This document shows positions 1-5,907 of a stretch of DNA of 6,985 nucleotides, piece after piece. The notes under the pieces were generated by a model that worked only from the letters and a program-made list of their open reading frames with translations, ran no database searches and was not told where the DNA came from. The position numbers and the translations under genes are program-made. The stretch's first letter is position 1, and the number at the start of each line of letters is the position of its first letter. The DNA is from an uncultured Prevotellaceae bacterium (GTDB lineage Bacteria; Bacteroidota; Bacteroidia; Bacteroidales; Bacteroidaceae). The DNA is taken from the NCBI GenBank assembly GCA_902803455.1, contig CADCQC010000258.1:1-6985 (forward strand). The letters are read 5' to 3'.

Positions 1-540
1 CAGACCGACACCATCGCTCCCGAGATCTGGCAGGCAGTCAACCCGTTCTTCGTCATCGTGCTCACGCCCATCATCATGTGGATTTTCGCCTCACTCACCA
101 GAAGCGGACGGGCCATCTCCACACCGCGGAAGATTGTCTATGGTATGGGTATCGCCGGTCTGGCATACCTCTTCCTCATGGTGTTCTCCATGATCCAAGG
201 ATATCCCTCGGCCGTGGATTTCCGCAGTCTCACCGATGCGCCCAAGGCTGCTCCATGGGTGCTCATCTTCTTGTATTTCCTGTTGACTGTCGCCGAACTG
301 TTTATCTCGCCGCTGGGCTTGTCCTTCGTGTCCAAGGTGGCGCCCAAGCACCTGCAGGGACTCTGCCAGGGTTTGTGGCTCGGTGCCACGGCCGTGGGCA
401 ACTTGCTCATCTGGCTCGGACCGGTGATGTATAACGCATGGCCTATCTGGATGTGCTGGGCAGTCTTCCTCATCGTTTGCCTCATCTCCATGGGAGTGAT
501 GTGGGGCATGGTGAAATGGCTGGAGAGAGTCACAGGGTAA
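1..540 (+). CDS. POT/PTR-family proton-coupled peptide transporter, C-terminal part (5' end outside window)
   Basis: The frame is open from the first base and ends at TAA 538-540, giving 179 residues. Family members are usually about 450-550 residues, so roughly the last third is present. Visible are a hydrophobic helix around NPFFVIVLTPIIMWIF, one around IAGLAYLFLMVFSMIQG, one starting APWVLIFLYFLLTVAELF, and a last one near WAVFLIVCLISMGVMWG. The stretch AELFISPLGLSFVSKVAPKHL followed by GLWLGATAVGN matches the well-known POT pattern (GE-L-SP-GLS-V-K-AP, then a G-W---A-GN helix) in the C-terminal bundle. By family knowledge these inner-membrane proteins import di- and tripeptides with protons. 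Substrate cannot be read from this fragment, and the N-terminal ExxER motif lies outside the window. The next gene starts 87 bp downstream on the same strand. I see no strong terminator between them. Confidence 0.88.
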   Translation, partial: QTDTIAPEIWQAVNPFFVIVLTPIIMWIFASLTRSGRAISTPRKIVYGMGIAGLAYLFLMVFSMIQGYPSAVDFRSLTDAPKAAPWVLIFLYFLLTVAELFISPLGLSFVSKVAPKHLQGLCQGLWLGATAVGNLLIWLGPVMYNAWPIWMCWAVFLIVCLISMGVMWGMVKWLERVTG

Positions 541-565
541 ATGCGCTGATGTTTGAAATAGACAG

Positions 566-603
566 TTTTGATTACCCTCAGGACTAAAAGTTTTTGATTA
601 CCC
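566..603. repeat. Two-copy direct repeat upstream of the LysM gene
   Basis: TTTTGATTACCC occurs exactly at 566-577 and again at 592-603, a 26-bp period. Similarity extends on both sides: TA seven bases before each copy (559-560 and 585-586), and CAG after each copy with a one-base offset. The second copy ends 24 bp before the ATG at 628. The position suggests a regulatory site or promoter-proximal element, but I found no clean Bacteroidota -7 box (TAnnTTTG): in both copies TA and TTTG are separated by six bases rather than two. Function is unknown. Confidence 0.6.
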
Positions 604-627
604 CAGATGTTAAACTGACTGATTCGC

Positions 628-2082
628 ATGAGAAATATCCGATTGATCCTCACCACAGTGCTGTTGGCCGTCGTCATGATGGGCCAGGCACAGACCGATA
701 ACCTCCGCACCCGCCATACGGTGGAAAAGAGCGAGACGGTGTTTGGCATCGCCAAGAAATATGGCATCACCATCGAAGAACTCGTCCGCGCCAATCCTGC
801 GATGAACCAGCAGGGATATGAGTTGAAAAGAGGCGATGTGCTCAACATCCCCTACGCTAAGGGGGCTGATAAGCCTTCGACAACTGCCGACAAACCTTCG
901 ACAACAGCGGGTAAGCCCTCTACACCCGCTGCGGGCAACACGGCTGCCGTGACCTCTCCTGCCAACAATGCGGCCACGACACCTTCCACCAATGCCGCCA
1001 AGCCCAGCACCTCGACGCTGGTGGGCAGGAAAGATGTGAAGGTGGGCGTCATGCTGCCGCTCCACGACAACGACGGTGACGGCCGCCGCATGGTGGAATA
1101 CTACCGTGGTCTGCTCCTCGGTGCCGATAGGGTGAAGAAGGATGGCATCACGGTGGACATGCGTGCATGGAATGTGCCCATCGATGGCGACATCACCAAG
1201 ACACTGCAGGAAAAAGGCGCTGCCGACTGCGACATCATCTTCGGACCTCTCTATACCAAGATGGTAAAACCGCTGGCGGATTTCTGCGAGAAGCACAACA
1301 CGATGATGGTGATCCCCTTCTCCATCAACGGCAACGACGTGGAGAATTATGCCAATATCTTCCAGGTCTATCAGCCGGATGCAGAATTCGAGACCCGTAC
1401 CATCAAAAACTTCATCCAGTGGTTCAACAACTACCATGTGGTCATCATCGACTGTGCCGACGAGAAGAGCGGCAAAGGGGAGTTTATGAAGAAACTCAGG
1501 GCCGAACTGGATCATCTGAAGATCAACTACTCGCTGACCAGCCTCGCGACCAACGACAAGGCGTTTGCCAAGGCGTTCAGCCTCTCACAGCAGAACGTGG
1601 TGATCCTCAACACGGAGCACTCGCCATCGCTCAACAGTACGCTGGCGAAACTCAACACGCTGACTTCCAACAACAGTGACATCCAGATTTCGCTCTTTGG
1701 TTATAAGGAGTGGCTCATGTATACATCGGTCTACCGCGACTACTATTTCAAGTACGACACCTATGTCCCTTCCTATTTCTATTACAACGACCTCTCTGCC
1801 GACACCAAGTGGGTGGAGCGCAACTACAAGAAATGGTTTGAGAAGGATATGGATGCCACTGCACTGCCCAGGTTCGCCCTCACCGGCTTCGACCACGCCT
1901 GTTTCTTCATCGGCGGTTTCTCGCAGTTCGGCCATACCTTTAAAGGTGGAAAGGGGCAGATGACCTACAAGCCGGTGCAGTCGCCACTGAAATTCAAAGA
2001 GGCTGGCAAAGGACATAAGAACACCAACTTCATGTTCGTACACTACAAGACCGACCGCACCATCGAGTCGGTGAACTACTGA
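628..2082 (+). CDS. Secreted LysM-domain protein fused to a type-1 periplasmic-binding fold
   Basis: This 484-residue protein begins with a signal peptide (residues 1 to about 21, hydrophobic core LILTTVLLAVVMM, probable cleavage near GQA-Q). A LysM domain follows at about 29-76 (RHTVEKSETVFGIAKKYGIT to LKRGDVLNIPY), which in this family binds peptidoglycan. Residues 78-131 form a low-complexity Pro/Thr/Ser/Ala linker containing DKPSTTA repeats. From about 136 to the C-terminus lies a type-1 periplasmic-binding/receptor-ligand-binding-like fold: KVGVMLPLHDN opens the first strand, CDIIFGPLYT and MMVIPFS are typical beta-strand/loop elements, and FALTGFDHACFFIGG lies near the end. No membrane anchor or lipobox is visible, so it is probably periplasmic and held to the wall by LysM. 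No ABC transporter genes adjoin it, so a scaffold or envelope role is as likely as solute capture. The ATG at 628 is chosen because it gives a complete signal peptide. The stop overlaps the next start by one base. Confidence 0.87.
   Translation: MRNIRLILTTVLLAVVMMGQAQTDNLRTRHTVEKSETVFGIAKKYGITIEELVRANPAMNQQGYELKRGDVLNIPYAKGADKPSTTADKPSTTAGKPSTPAAGNTAAVTSPANNAATTPSTNAAKPSTSTLVGRKDVKVGVMLPLHDNDGDGRRMVEYYRGLLLGADRVKKDGITVDMRAWNVPIDGDITKTLQEKGAADCDIIFGPLYTKMVKPLADFCEKHNTMMVIPFSINGNDVENYANIFQVYQPDAEFETRTIKNFIQWFNNYHVVIIDCADEKSGKGEFMKKLRAELDHLKINYSLTSLATNDKAFAKAFSLSQQNVVILNTEHSPSLNSTLAKLNTLTSNNSDIQISLFGYKEWLMYTSVYRDYYFKYDTYVPSYFYYNDLSADTKWVERNYKKWFEKDMDATALPRFALTGFDHACFFIGGFSQFGHTFKGGKGQMTYKPVQSPLKFKEAGKGHKNTNFMFVHYKTDRTIESVNY
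868..930 (+). repeat. 21-bp tandem repeat coding the DKPSTTA linker
   Basis: Three consecutive 21-bp units (868-888, 889-909, 910-930) encode DKPSTTA, DKPSTTA and GKPSTPA in the linker between the LysM and binding-protein domains. A decayed AAKPSTST copy follows at residues 123-130. The unit is a multiple of three, so copy-number change would lengthen or shorten the linker without a frameshift. Confidence 0.75.
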
Positions 2083-2858
2083 TGCGCATGGACAAACGGT
2101 TTCTCAAGTTACGGATGATCTGGCTGATGGCGGTGATCGCATTTGCCACCACCGCCTCAGCACAAATCGGAAAGCACCGCGACGACTTTGCCGTGGGTGT
2201 CAATGGTGGTGTCATGCTCTCCACGGTGGGGTTCAAACCCTCGGTGACGCAGGACCAGCATGTCGGCATCACCGGAGGTGTGTCGGTGCGTTATGTCTGT
2301 GAGAAATACTATACGATGATCTGTTCGGTGCTGGCGGAATTCAACTATGCGCAGATGGGATGGAAGGAGCGCATTCTCAATACTCAGGATGCGCCTGTCA
2401 TCAATCCTCTCACGGGTATTGCGGAGGAGTATAGCCGCAGCATCAATTATGTGCAGTTGCCTGTCTTTGCTCATCTGGCATGGGGCCGGGAAGTGAGCGG
2501 AATGAATTTCTTCTTCCAGGCGGGACCACAGTTGGGATGGTATTTAGGAGAGTCGACCTCCACCAATTTTGATGTCAACCAGCCGTATGTGGAAGGGCGG
2601 TCGAACAATATCGTCAGACAGTATTCGATGAAGGTGGAGAATAGTTTTGATTATGGTATTGCCGCCGGCTTGGGCGTGGAGTGGTCGAATCCGAAGATGG
2701 GGCATTTCCTCATCGAGGGCCGCTACTATTATGGCTTGGGCAATATCTATGGCGCCTCCAAGCGTGATTATTTCGGCATCTCCAATCATAATGGCATCTC
2801 CATCAAGCTCACCTATCTCTTTGATTTAAAGACCACGAAAGACGCTGACAGGAGATGA
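2082..2858 (+). CDS. Outer-membrane beta-barrel protein, PorT-like
   Basis: This 258-residue protein starts in a TGATG overlap, its ATG sharing one base with the upstream stop. A second in-frame ATG lies at 2088 (MDKRF) and cannot be excluded. The signal peptide is clear: basic KRFLKLR, then hydrophobic MIWLMAVIAFATT, with cleavage predicted after ASA at residues 25-27. The mature part alternates amphipathic strands and polar loops like the PorT-family 8-strand barrels of Bacteroidota: VGVNGGVMLSTV near the start, INYVQLPVFAHLAW, FFFQAGPQLGWYLG, YGIAAGLGVEW, FLIEGRYYYGLGNIYG, and a last strand GISIKLTYLFDL followed by a short charged tail. The role is unknown. Members of this broad family include envelope proteins and PorT itself, a factor of type IX secretion, but similarity here supports only the fold. 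The overlap with the LysM gene implies coupled expression, so the two products may act in one envelope complex. Confidence 0.85.
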   Translation: MRMDKRFLKLRMIWLMAVIAFATTASAQIGKHRDDFAVGVNGGVMLSTVGFKPSVTQDQHVGITGGVSVRYVCEKYYTMICSVLAEFNYAQMGWKERILNTQDAPVINPLTGIAEEYSRSINYVQLPVFAHLAWGREVSGMNFFFQAGPQLGWYLGESTSTNFDVNQPYVEGRSNNIVRQYSMKVENSFDYGIAAGLGVEWSNPKMGHFLIEGRYYYGLGNIYGASKRDYFGISNHNGISIKLTYLFDLKTTKDADRR

Positions 2859-2891
2859 TGGGTGCAGGGTGAGAAGGAGCAGCCGTCGGTT

Positions 2892-3602
2892 TCAGTCGTC
2901 AAAGAGGAGCAACATCTGGGAACTGTTAGGCTCCTGGCGGGGCTTGGTGCTTTTCTTCTGATTCTTTTTCTGTGTGGGGCGAGGTAGGCTATCTGTAGGA
3001 GTGGGGGCATTCTTCAGTTGTTCCACGGACTGTTGCATGGTGGTGAATCGCTGATCCATCAAACGCTTTTCCTCCTCCATCTCGGCCAGTCGTTGCTGGA
3101 TCTTTTCCAACTTCTCCGTCATCGCGGTGAATTGCTGCTCCATATAGGCATATTTTTCTTGAAGCATGGCCTTTTCCTCTTGCAAGGCGGCCTTTTCTTC
3201 TAAAAGGATGGCTTTTTCCTCTTGCAGGGCGGTTTTTTCTTCTAAAAGGATGCTTTTTTCCTCTTGCAAAGCAGCCTTTTCTTCTTGAAGTTGCTCCATG
3301 TCGGCCTGCTGCTGCAGGATGGCGGATAGGTGTTGCTCTATATCAGCCTGCTGTTGCTCTATATCGGTCTGCTGCTGCTCCATGGTGGCTTGCAGTTGTT
3401 GGATGGTGGCTTGCTGTTGCTCCATATCGGCTTCCTGTTGTTCCATAGAAGCTTGTTGTTGCAGGATGGCAGCCTCCTGCTTTTCTATCGTGGCTTGCTG
3501 CTGTTGGATGGTTTGACGGGCTGCCATAGCAGCGGCTTCCAGTCGGGGCATGCATTCCTCCAACTCATTGATTTGCAATATCTTATCTTCCCATTGTGTC
3601 AT
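2892..3602 (-). CDS. Glutamine-rich heptad-repeat coiled-coil protein of unknown function
   Basis: I do not recognise this 236-residue protein. After a non-repetitive head (MTQWEDKILQINELEE, residues 1-28) it is almost one continuous predicted coiled coil. Residues about 30-107 are Gln-rich heptads of the type A-x-I/M-E-Q-Q-Q. Residues about 105-149 are ALQEEKx/ILLEEKx heptads. Residues about 150-197 are ordinary coiled coil (YMEQQFTAMTEKLEKIQQRL onward). A Pro/Thr then Lys-rich tail (residues 199-224) ends in SSQMLLLFDD. No signal peptide or membrane segment is seen, so it is likely cytoplasmic. It follows queC by 83 bp on the same strand and may share its transcript. An upstream stop lies in frame just before the repeat unit preceding the ATG at 3602, and no other in-frame start is available. 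Because the 21-bp periodicity keeps several frames open, coding status rests on the coherent heptad pattern plus the non-repetitive head and tail. An N-terminal remnant of an IS66-type transposase is a weak alternative. Confidence 0.65.
   Translation of the reverse strand: MTQWEDKILQINELEECMPRLEAAAMAARQTIQQQQATIEKQEAAILQQQASMEQQEADMEQQQATIQQLQATMEQQQTDIEQQQADIEQHLSAILQQQADMEQLQEEKAALQEEKSILLEEKTALQEEKAILLEEKAALQEEKAMLQEKYAYMEQQFTAMTEKLEKIQQRLAEMEEEKRLMDQRFTTMQQSVEQLKNAPTPTDSLPRPTQKKNQKKSTKPRQEPNSSQMLLLFDD
3156..3515 (-). repeat. Internal 21-bp and 42-bp repeats of the coiled-coil gene
   Basis: Two repeat families lie inside the gene. The Gln block has 21-bp periodicity: on the + strand TGTTGCTCTATATC occurs at 3331-3344 and 3352-3365. 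The Glu/Lys block has 42-bp periodicity: TTCTTCTAAAAGGATG occurs exactly at 3195-3210 and 3237-3252, reflecting alternation of ALQEEK and ILLEEK heptads. All units are multiples of three, so array changes would preserve the reading frame. CTG/CAG-rich tracts add further slippage potential. Confidence 0.8.
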
Positions 3603-3670
3603 GGCTGATTGTTTTTTGCCGTGTCATGGCTGGTTGTTTGCCATCTCTTGGCTGGTTGTTTTTTGCCATC
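3599..3670 (-). repeat. Tandem 25/22/25-bp repeats leading to the coiled-coil start codon
   Basis: Three head-to-tail units fill most of the gap after queC: 3646-3670 (25 bp), 3624-3645 (22 bp) and 3599-3623 (25 bp). Read on the - strand they share the core GGCAAA(AAA)CAAYCAGCCAWGA. The middle unit lacks three A residues. The last unit ends in the ATGA that contains the ATG of the coiled-coil gene, so the leader and start codon are part of the array. No promoter is recognisable, and the function is unknown. Confidence 0.75.
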
Positions 3671-3685
3671 TTATGGATGGCGGAA

Positions 3686-4348
3686 TCACTTGGATAGGGT
3701 TTCATATTCGGTGGGGTCGTCGATGCCGGCCTCACGGAGCGCTTCGATGCGCTCACGACAGGTGCCGCAACAGCCGCAGTGCTTCTCGCGGCCTTTGTAG
3801 CACGAATAGGTCTCTCCGTAGTTGATGCCCAACTGCTTTCCGATGCGGGCGATGTCGGTCTTGGTGATGTCGGTATAGGGCGCCCAAACCTCTACGCCGA
3901 TATAGGTGCCGGCCTTCATCGCTTCCGACATGGGGCGGATGAAGGAGGCACGGCAGTCGGGATAGATGGCATGGTCGCCGAAGTGATTGGCTATGAGCAC
4001 CTTGGTCAGTCCACGGCTCTCTGCCATACCGCATGCGATCGACAGCATGATGCCATTGCGGAAAGGCACCACTGTCGACTGCATGTTATCGGCGTCGTAG
4101 TCGCCGTCGGGGATAGCATCCGCCCCTTCGAGCAGCGATGATTTGAAATACTGGCCAAAGAAGGCCAAGGGGATCACAAGGTGTTCGATGCCCAGGCGTT
4201 GACAGTGCAGGGCGGCAAAGGCAGCCTCCCGCTGGTTGTGGTTGCTGCCGTAATCGAAGGTGATGGCCAGGGCGATATGCTCACGTTTGTCGTAGAGCAA
4301 GGTGACAGAATCCATTCCGCCCGACAGTACGATGACCGAGTCTTTCAT
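3686..4348 (-). CDS. queC: 7-cyano-7-deazaguanine (preQ0) synthase QueC
   Basis: QueC uses ATP and ammonia to turn 7-carboxy-7-deazaguanine into preQ0, the precursor of queuosine in tRNA. The 220-residue product has the usual length and all hallmarks: the PP-loop SGGMDS at 9-14 for ATP, FDYGSNHNQRE at 31-41, VPFRNGIMLSIA at 94-105, YPDCR at 129-133, and a C-terminal zinc site built from C183, C191, C194 and C197 (SCYKGREKHCGCCGTC). The ATG at 4348 places the PP-loop at the expected distance from the N-terminus. It lies 47 bp after an MFS transporter stop and 83 bp before the coiled-coil start, all on one strand, so co-transcription is plausible. No queD, queE, queF or tgt is in view. The extra C193 beside the zinc ligands appears incidental. 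Identification is firm. Confidence 0.97.
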   Translation of the reverse strand: MKDSVIVLSGGMDSVTLLYDKREHIALAITFDYGSNHNQREAAFAALHCQRLGIEHLVIPLAFFGQYFKSSLLEGADAIPDGDYDADNMQSTVVPFRNGIMLSIACGMAESRGLTKVLIANHFGDHAIYPDCRASFIRPMSEAMKAGTYIGVEVWAPYTDITKTDIARIGKQLGINYGETYSCYKGREKHCGCCGTCRERIEALREAGIDDPTEYETLSK

Positions 4349-4375
4349 TGTGTTGTAGTTTTCTGTTTGACGTCA

Positions 4376-4394
4376 TCACCCTGAGAGATGGTGA
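4376..4394. other. Small inverted repeat between the MFS gene and queC
   Basis: TCACC at 4376-4380 pairs with GGTGA at 4390-4394, leaving a 9-base loop. Adjacent is the perfect palindrome TGACGTCA at 4368-4375. On the - strand the stem is not followed by a U tract, so it does not look like a terminator of the upstream transporter gene. On the + strand it is followed by CTATTTTTTT, but that run is the 3' end of the transporter coding sequence and no + strand gene precedes it. This is a weak structure of unknown role. Confidence 0.3.
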
Positions 4395-4395
4395 C

Positions 4396-5862
4396 CTATT
4401 TTTTTGTCTTTATATTGGCTTCATACAGCCCGTAACCTCTCTTTCTGTCCACCACCATGAGGATCAGGGAGATGACCACAGCACCCATTCCCAAGGCCGC
4501 AAACAGCAACATGGGCATGGTGAAATCGGTAGTGCCGTCGGCGGTGGTATGCGTGCCCATCACATGTCCCACCAGCATGGGGACGAGCATCAGTCCGATA
4601 TTCTGGATGAAATAGATGATGCTGTAGGCGGTGCCCAACTGCTTCAGCGGCACGATCTTGGGGACACTAGGCCACATCGCGCTGGGAACGAGCGAGAACG
4701 ACACGCCATAGAGAAGCATTGTCGCAGAGGCCATCCACGTCTCGTGGAAGAGAGGGAGGGCTAAGAAAAGATGACACACCGTGACGATGATGCAGCCGAT
4801 GAGCATCAGCAGACTGCCACGGCCATAACGGTCGTAGACGATGCCAAAGAGCGGGGTGAGCACGATGGTGCCATAGGGGAGGATCGACACCACCCATCCG
4901 GCGGTCATCGTGTCGATGCCGTATTTGGTGACCATCAGGTCGCTGGCAAACTTCAGGAACGGGCGGAGACTGGAGTAAAACAGCACGCAGAGGATAGCGA
5001 TCAGCCAGAAACCTGGATTGCGGAGCACCTTGAGGAAGTCGACAAGGGTGAATTCGTCCTTGTTCTCCCGATGCTGTTCTTCCTTGTTCTCTAGTTGCCC
5101 GGCGTCAGAAAGTTGTGTGGATGCCGTGCTGTTCTCAGCAAGTTGTGCGGATGCCTCGCCTTTGAGTCTGCGCTTATCAAACTGCCTGTCCATCAGCAGG
5201 TATGTGATAAACAGCACCAGACCCATCAGCAGCAGGGCGGCTCCCACGAGAATCGGGGCCGAGAGACCGTAGGCGTTGGCGATCACCGGACTGAGGCTGA
5301 TGGCACTCGCCGTACCCATCCGTGCCATGGCCACCTGGATGCCCATCGCTGAGGCCAGTTCATAACCGGTAAACCATTTGGTCACAATCTTTGAGACCGT
5401 GATGCCGGTGATGTCGCAACCCACGCCAAACAGGCCGAAGCCCAGTGAGGCCACCACCACTTGGGTCTTGATGGGGGATGGGATCAGACCGAAAAGCGAG
5501 AATCCTAAATCCATCGACAGGGCGGGAGAGATCCATTGCACGGCATAGTAGTTGACGACAGCACCGCCAAGCATCATTCCCGTGGCCAGCAGACCGGTGA
5601 AGCGGATACCGCATTTGTCGAGGATGAGGCCACCCCAGAACAGCATCAGCAAGAAGATGTTGAAGATGCTGTAACTGCCGGCATAGATGCCATATTCTTC
5701 AGAGGTCCAGCCCATGCCGCCTTCGCTCAAAGGGGCTTTCAGGGTGGTAGAGAGGGGAGAGACGATGTCCCAGAACACATAACCCATCATCATGACGATC
5801 GCCACGAGGATGAGCACGCTCCAACGGCGCAACGGGGATTGGTTGGGAAGGGTTGATGACAT
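4396..5862 (-). CDS. Major facilitator superfamily transporter, MFSD1-like (downstream paralogue)
   Basis: This is an inner-membrane MFS permease of 488 residues with about 12 helices. Helix 1 is WSVLILVAIVMMMGYVFW. The loop-2/3 motif is GGLILDKCGIRFTG, and its counterpart in the second half is GIVYDRYGRGS. The stretch SAMWPSVPKIVPLKQLGTAYSIIYFIQNIGL resembles the MFSD1-like branch, whose animal member exports dipeptides from lysosomes; this placement is from memory. Substrate is unknown. I start at ATG 5862 (MSSTLPNQ) and not at the in-frame ATG 5898, because the 12 intervening codons are made entirely of the stem-loop at 5876-5898 and the bases after it. The loop between helices 6 and 7 (about residues 225-286) is longer than in the upstream paralogue by a Gln/Ala/Ser-rich insert. 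The gene lies between its paralogue and queC. Confidence 0.88.
   Translation of the reverse strand: MSSTLPNQSPLRRWSVLILVAIVMMMGYVFWDIVSPLSTTLKAPLSEGGMGWTSEEYGIYAGSYSIFNIFLLMLFWGGLILDKCGIRFTGLLATGMMLGGAVVNYYAVQWISPALSMDLGFSLFGLIPSPIKTQVVVASLGFGLFGVGCDITGITVSKIVTKWFTGYELASAMGIQVAMARMGTASAISLSPVIANAYGLSAPILVGAALLLMGLVLFITYLLMDRQFDKRRLKGEASAQLAENSTASTQLSDAGQLENKEEQHRENKDEFTLVDFLKVLRNPGFWLIAILCVLFYSSLRPFLKFASDLMVTKYGIDTMTAGWVVSILPYGTIVLTPLFGIVYDRYGRGSLLMLIGCIIVTVCHLFLALPLFHETWMASATMLLYGVSFSLVPSAMWPSVPKIVPLKQLGTAYSIIYFIQNIGLMLVPMLVGHVMGTHTTADGTTDFTMPMLLFAALGMGAVVISLILMVVDRKRGYGLYEANIKTKK
5107..5155 (-). repeat. 30-bp direct repeat in the central loop of the MFS transporter
   Basis: On the + strand AGAAAGTTGTGTGGATGCC (5107-5125) and AGCAAGTTGTGCGGATGCC (5137-5155) match at 17 of 19 positions with a 30-bp period. 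They encode related ten-residue segments, ASAQLAENST and ASTQLSDAGQ, in the cytoplasmic loop between the two transporter halves. The period is a multiple of three, consistent with an in-frame duplication. Confidence 0.65.
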
Positions 5863-5875
5863 GGATGAAAAGCAA

Positions 5876-5898
5876 GTGCGCCTCGCGAAGAGGCGCAC
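5876..5898 (-). terminator. Intrinsic-terminator-like stem-loop after the upstream MFS gene
   Basis: GTGCGCCTC at 5876-5884 is perfectly complementary to GAGGCGCAC at 5890-5898, giving a 9-bp GC-rich stem with a 5-base loop. On the - strand it begins 9 bases after the TAA of the upstream MFS gene and is followed by TTGCTTTTC, a broken U-rich tract. Its 3' edge is only 13 bases before the next gene's ATG at 5862. There is no room for a normal promoter in between, so it may be a leaky terminator, an attenuator or an mRNA-stability element. Confidence 0.75.
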
Positions 5899-5907
5899 CG
5901 GAATGGG

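Noticed and set aside
559..596. Bacteroidota promoter (-33 TTTG, -7 TAnnTTTG) before the LysM gene
   Set aside because: TA and TTTG are present twice but six bases apart instead of two, so the -7 consensus is not met. Reported only as a direct repeat.
610..1515. Long - strand open frame (about 300 codons) across the LysM gene
   Set aside because: The + strand protein has a signal peptide, a LysM domain and a recognisable binding fold. The antisense product is rich in His, Gly, Arg and Val with no domain, as expected of a shadow frame.
2859..2891. Bidirectional terminator between the converging genes
   Set aside because: The 33-bp gap shows no convincing stem-loop or T tract on either strand.
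3156..3602. CRISPR array or mobile-element repeats
   Set aside because: The repeats are contiguous coding heptads without unique spacers, with no cas genes, no terminal inverted repeats and no transposase domain.
3298..3608. Cys-rich and Leu-rich + strand open frames opposite the coiled-coil gene
   Set aside because: They are translations of the complementary strand of the 21-bp repeats (runs of CCC and LLL units). A 21-bp period keeps all frames free of stops, and neither has a sensible start context or a non-repetitive domain.
4376..4405. Stem TCACC/GGTGA followed by a T run as a + strand terminator
   Set aside because: No + strand gene ends upstream. The T run is the Lys-Lys codons at the end of the - strand transporter gene, and the stem is only 5 bp.
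5863..5898. N-terminal extension MRLFARRTCFSS of the downstream MFS transporter
   Set aside because: These 12 codons are exactly the terminator-like stem-loop and its trailing bases. The next ATG gives a normal short N-terminus before helix 1.
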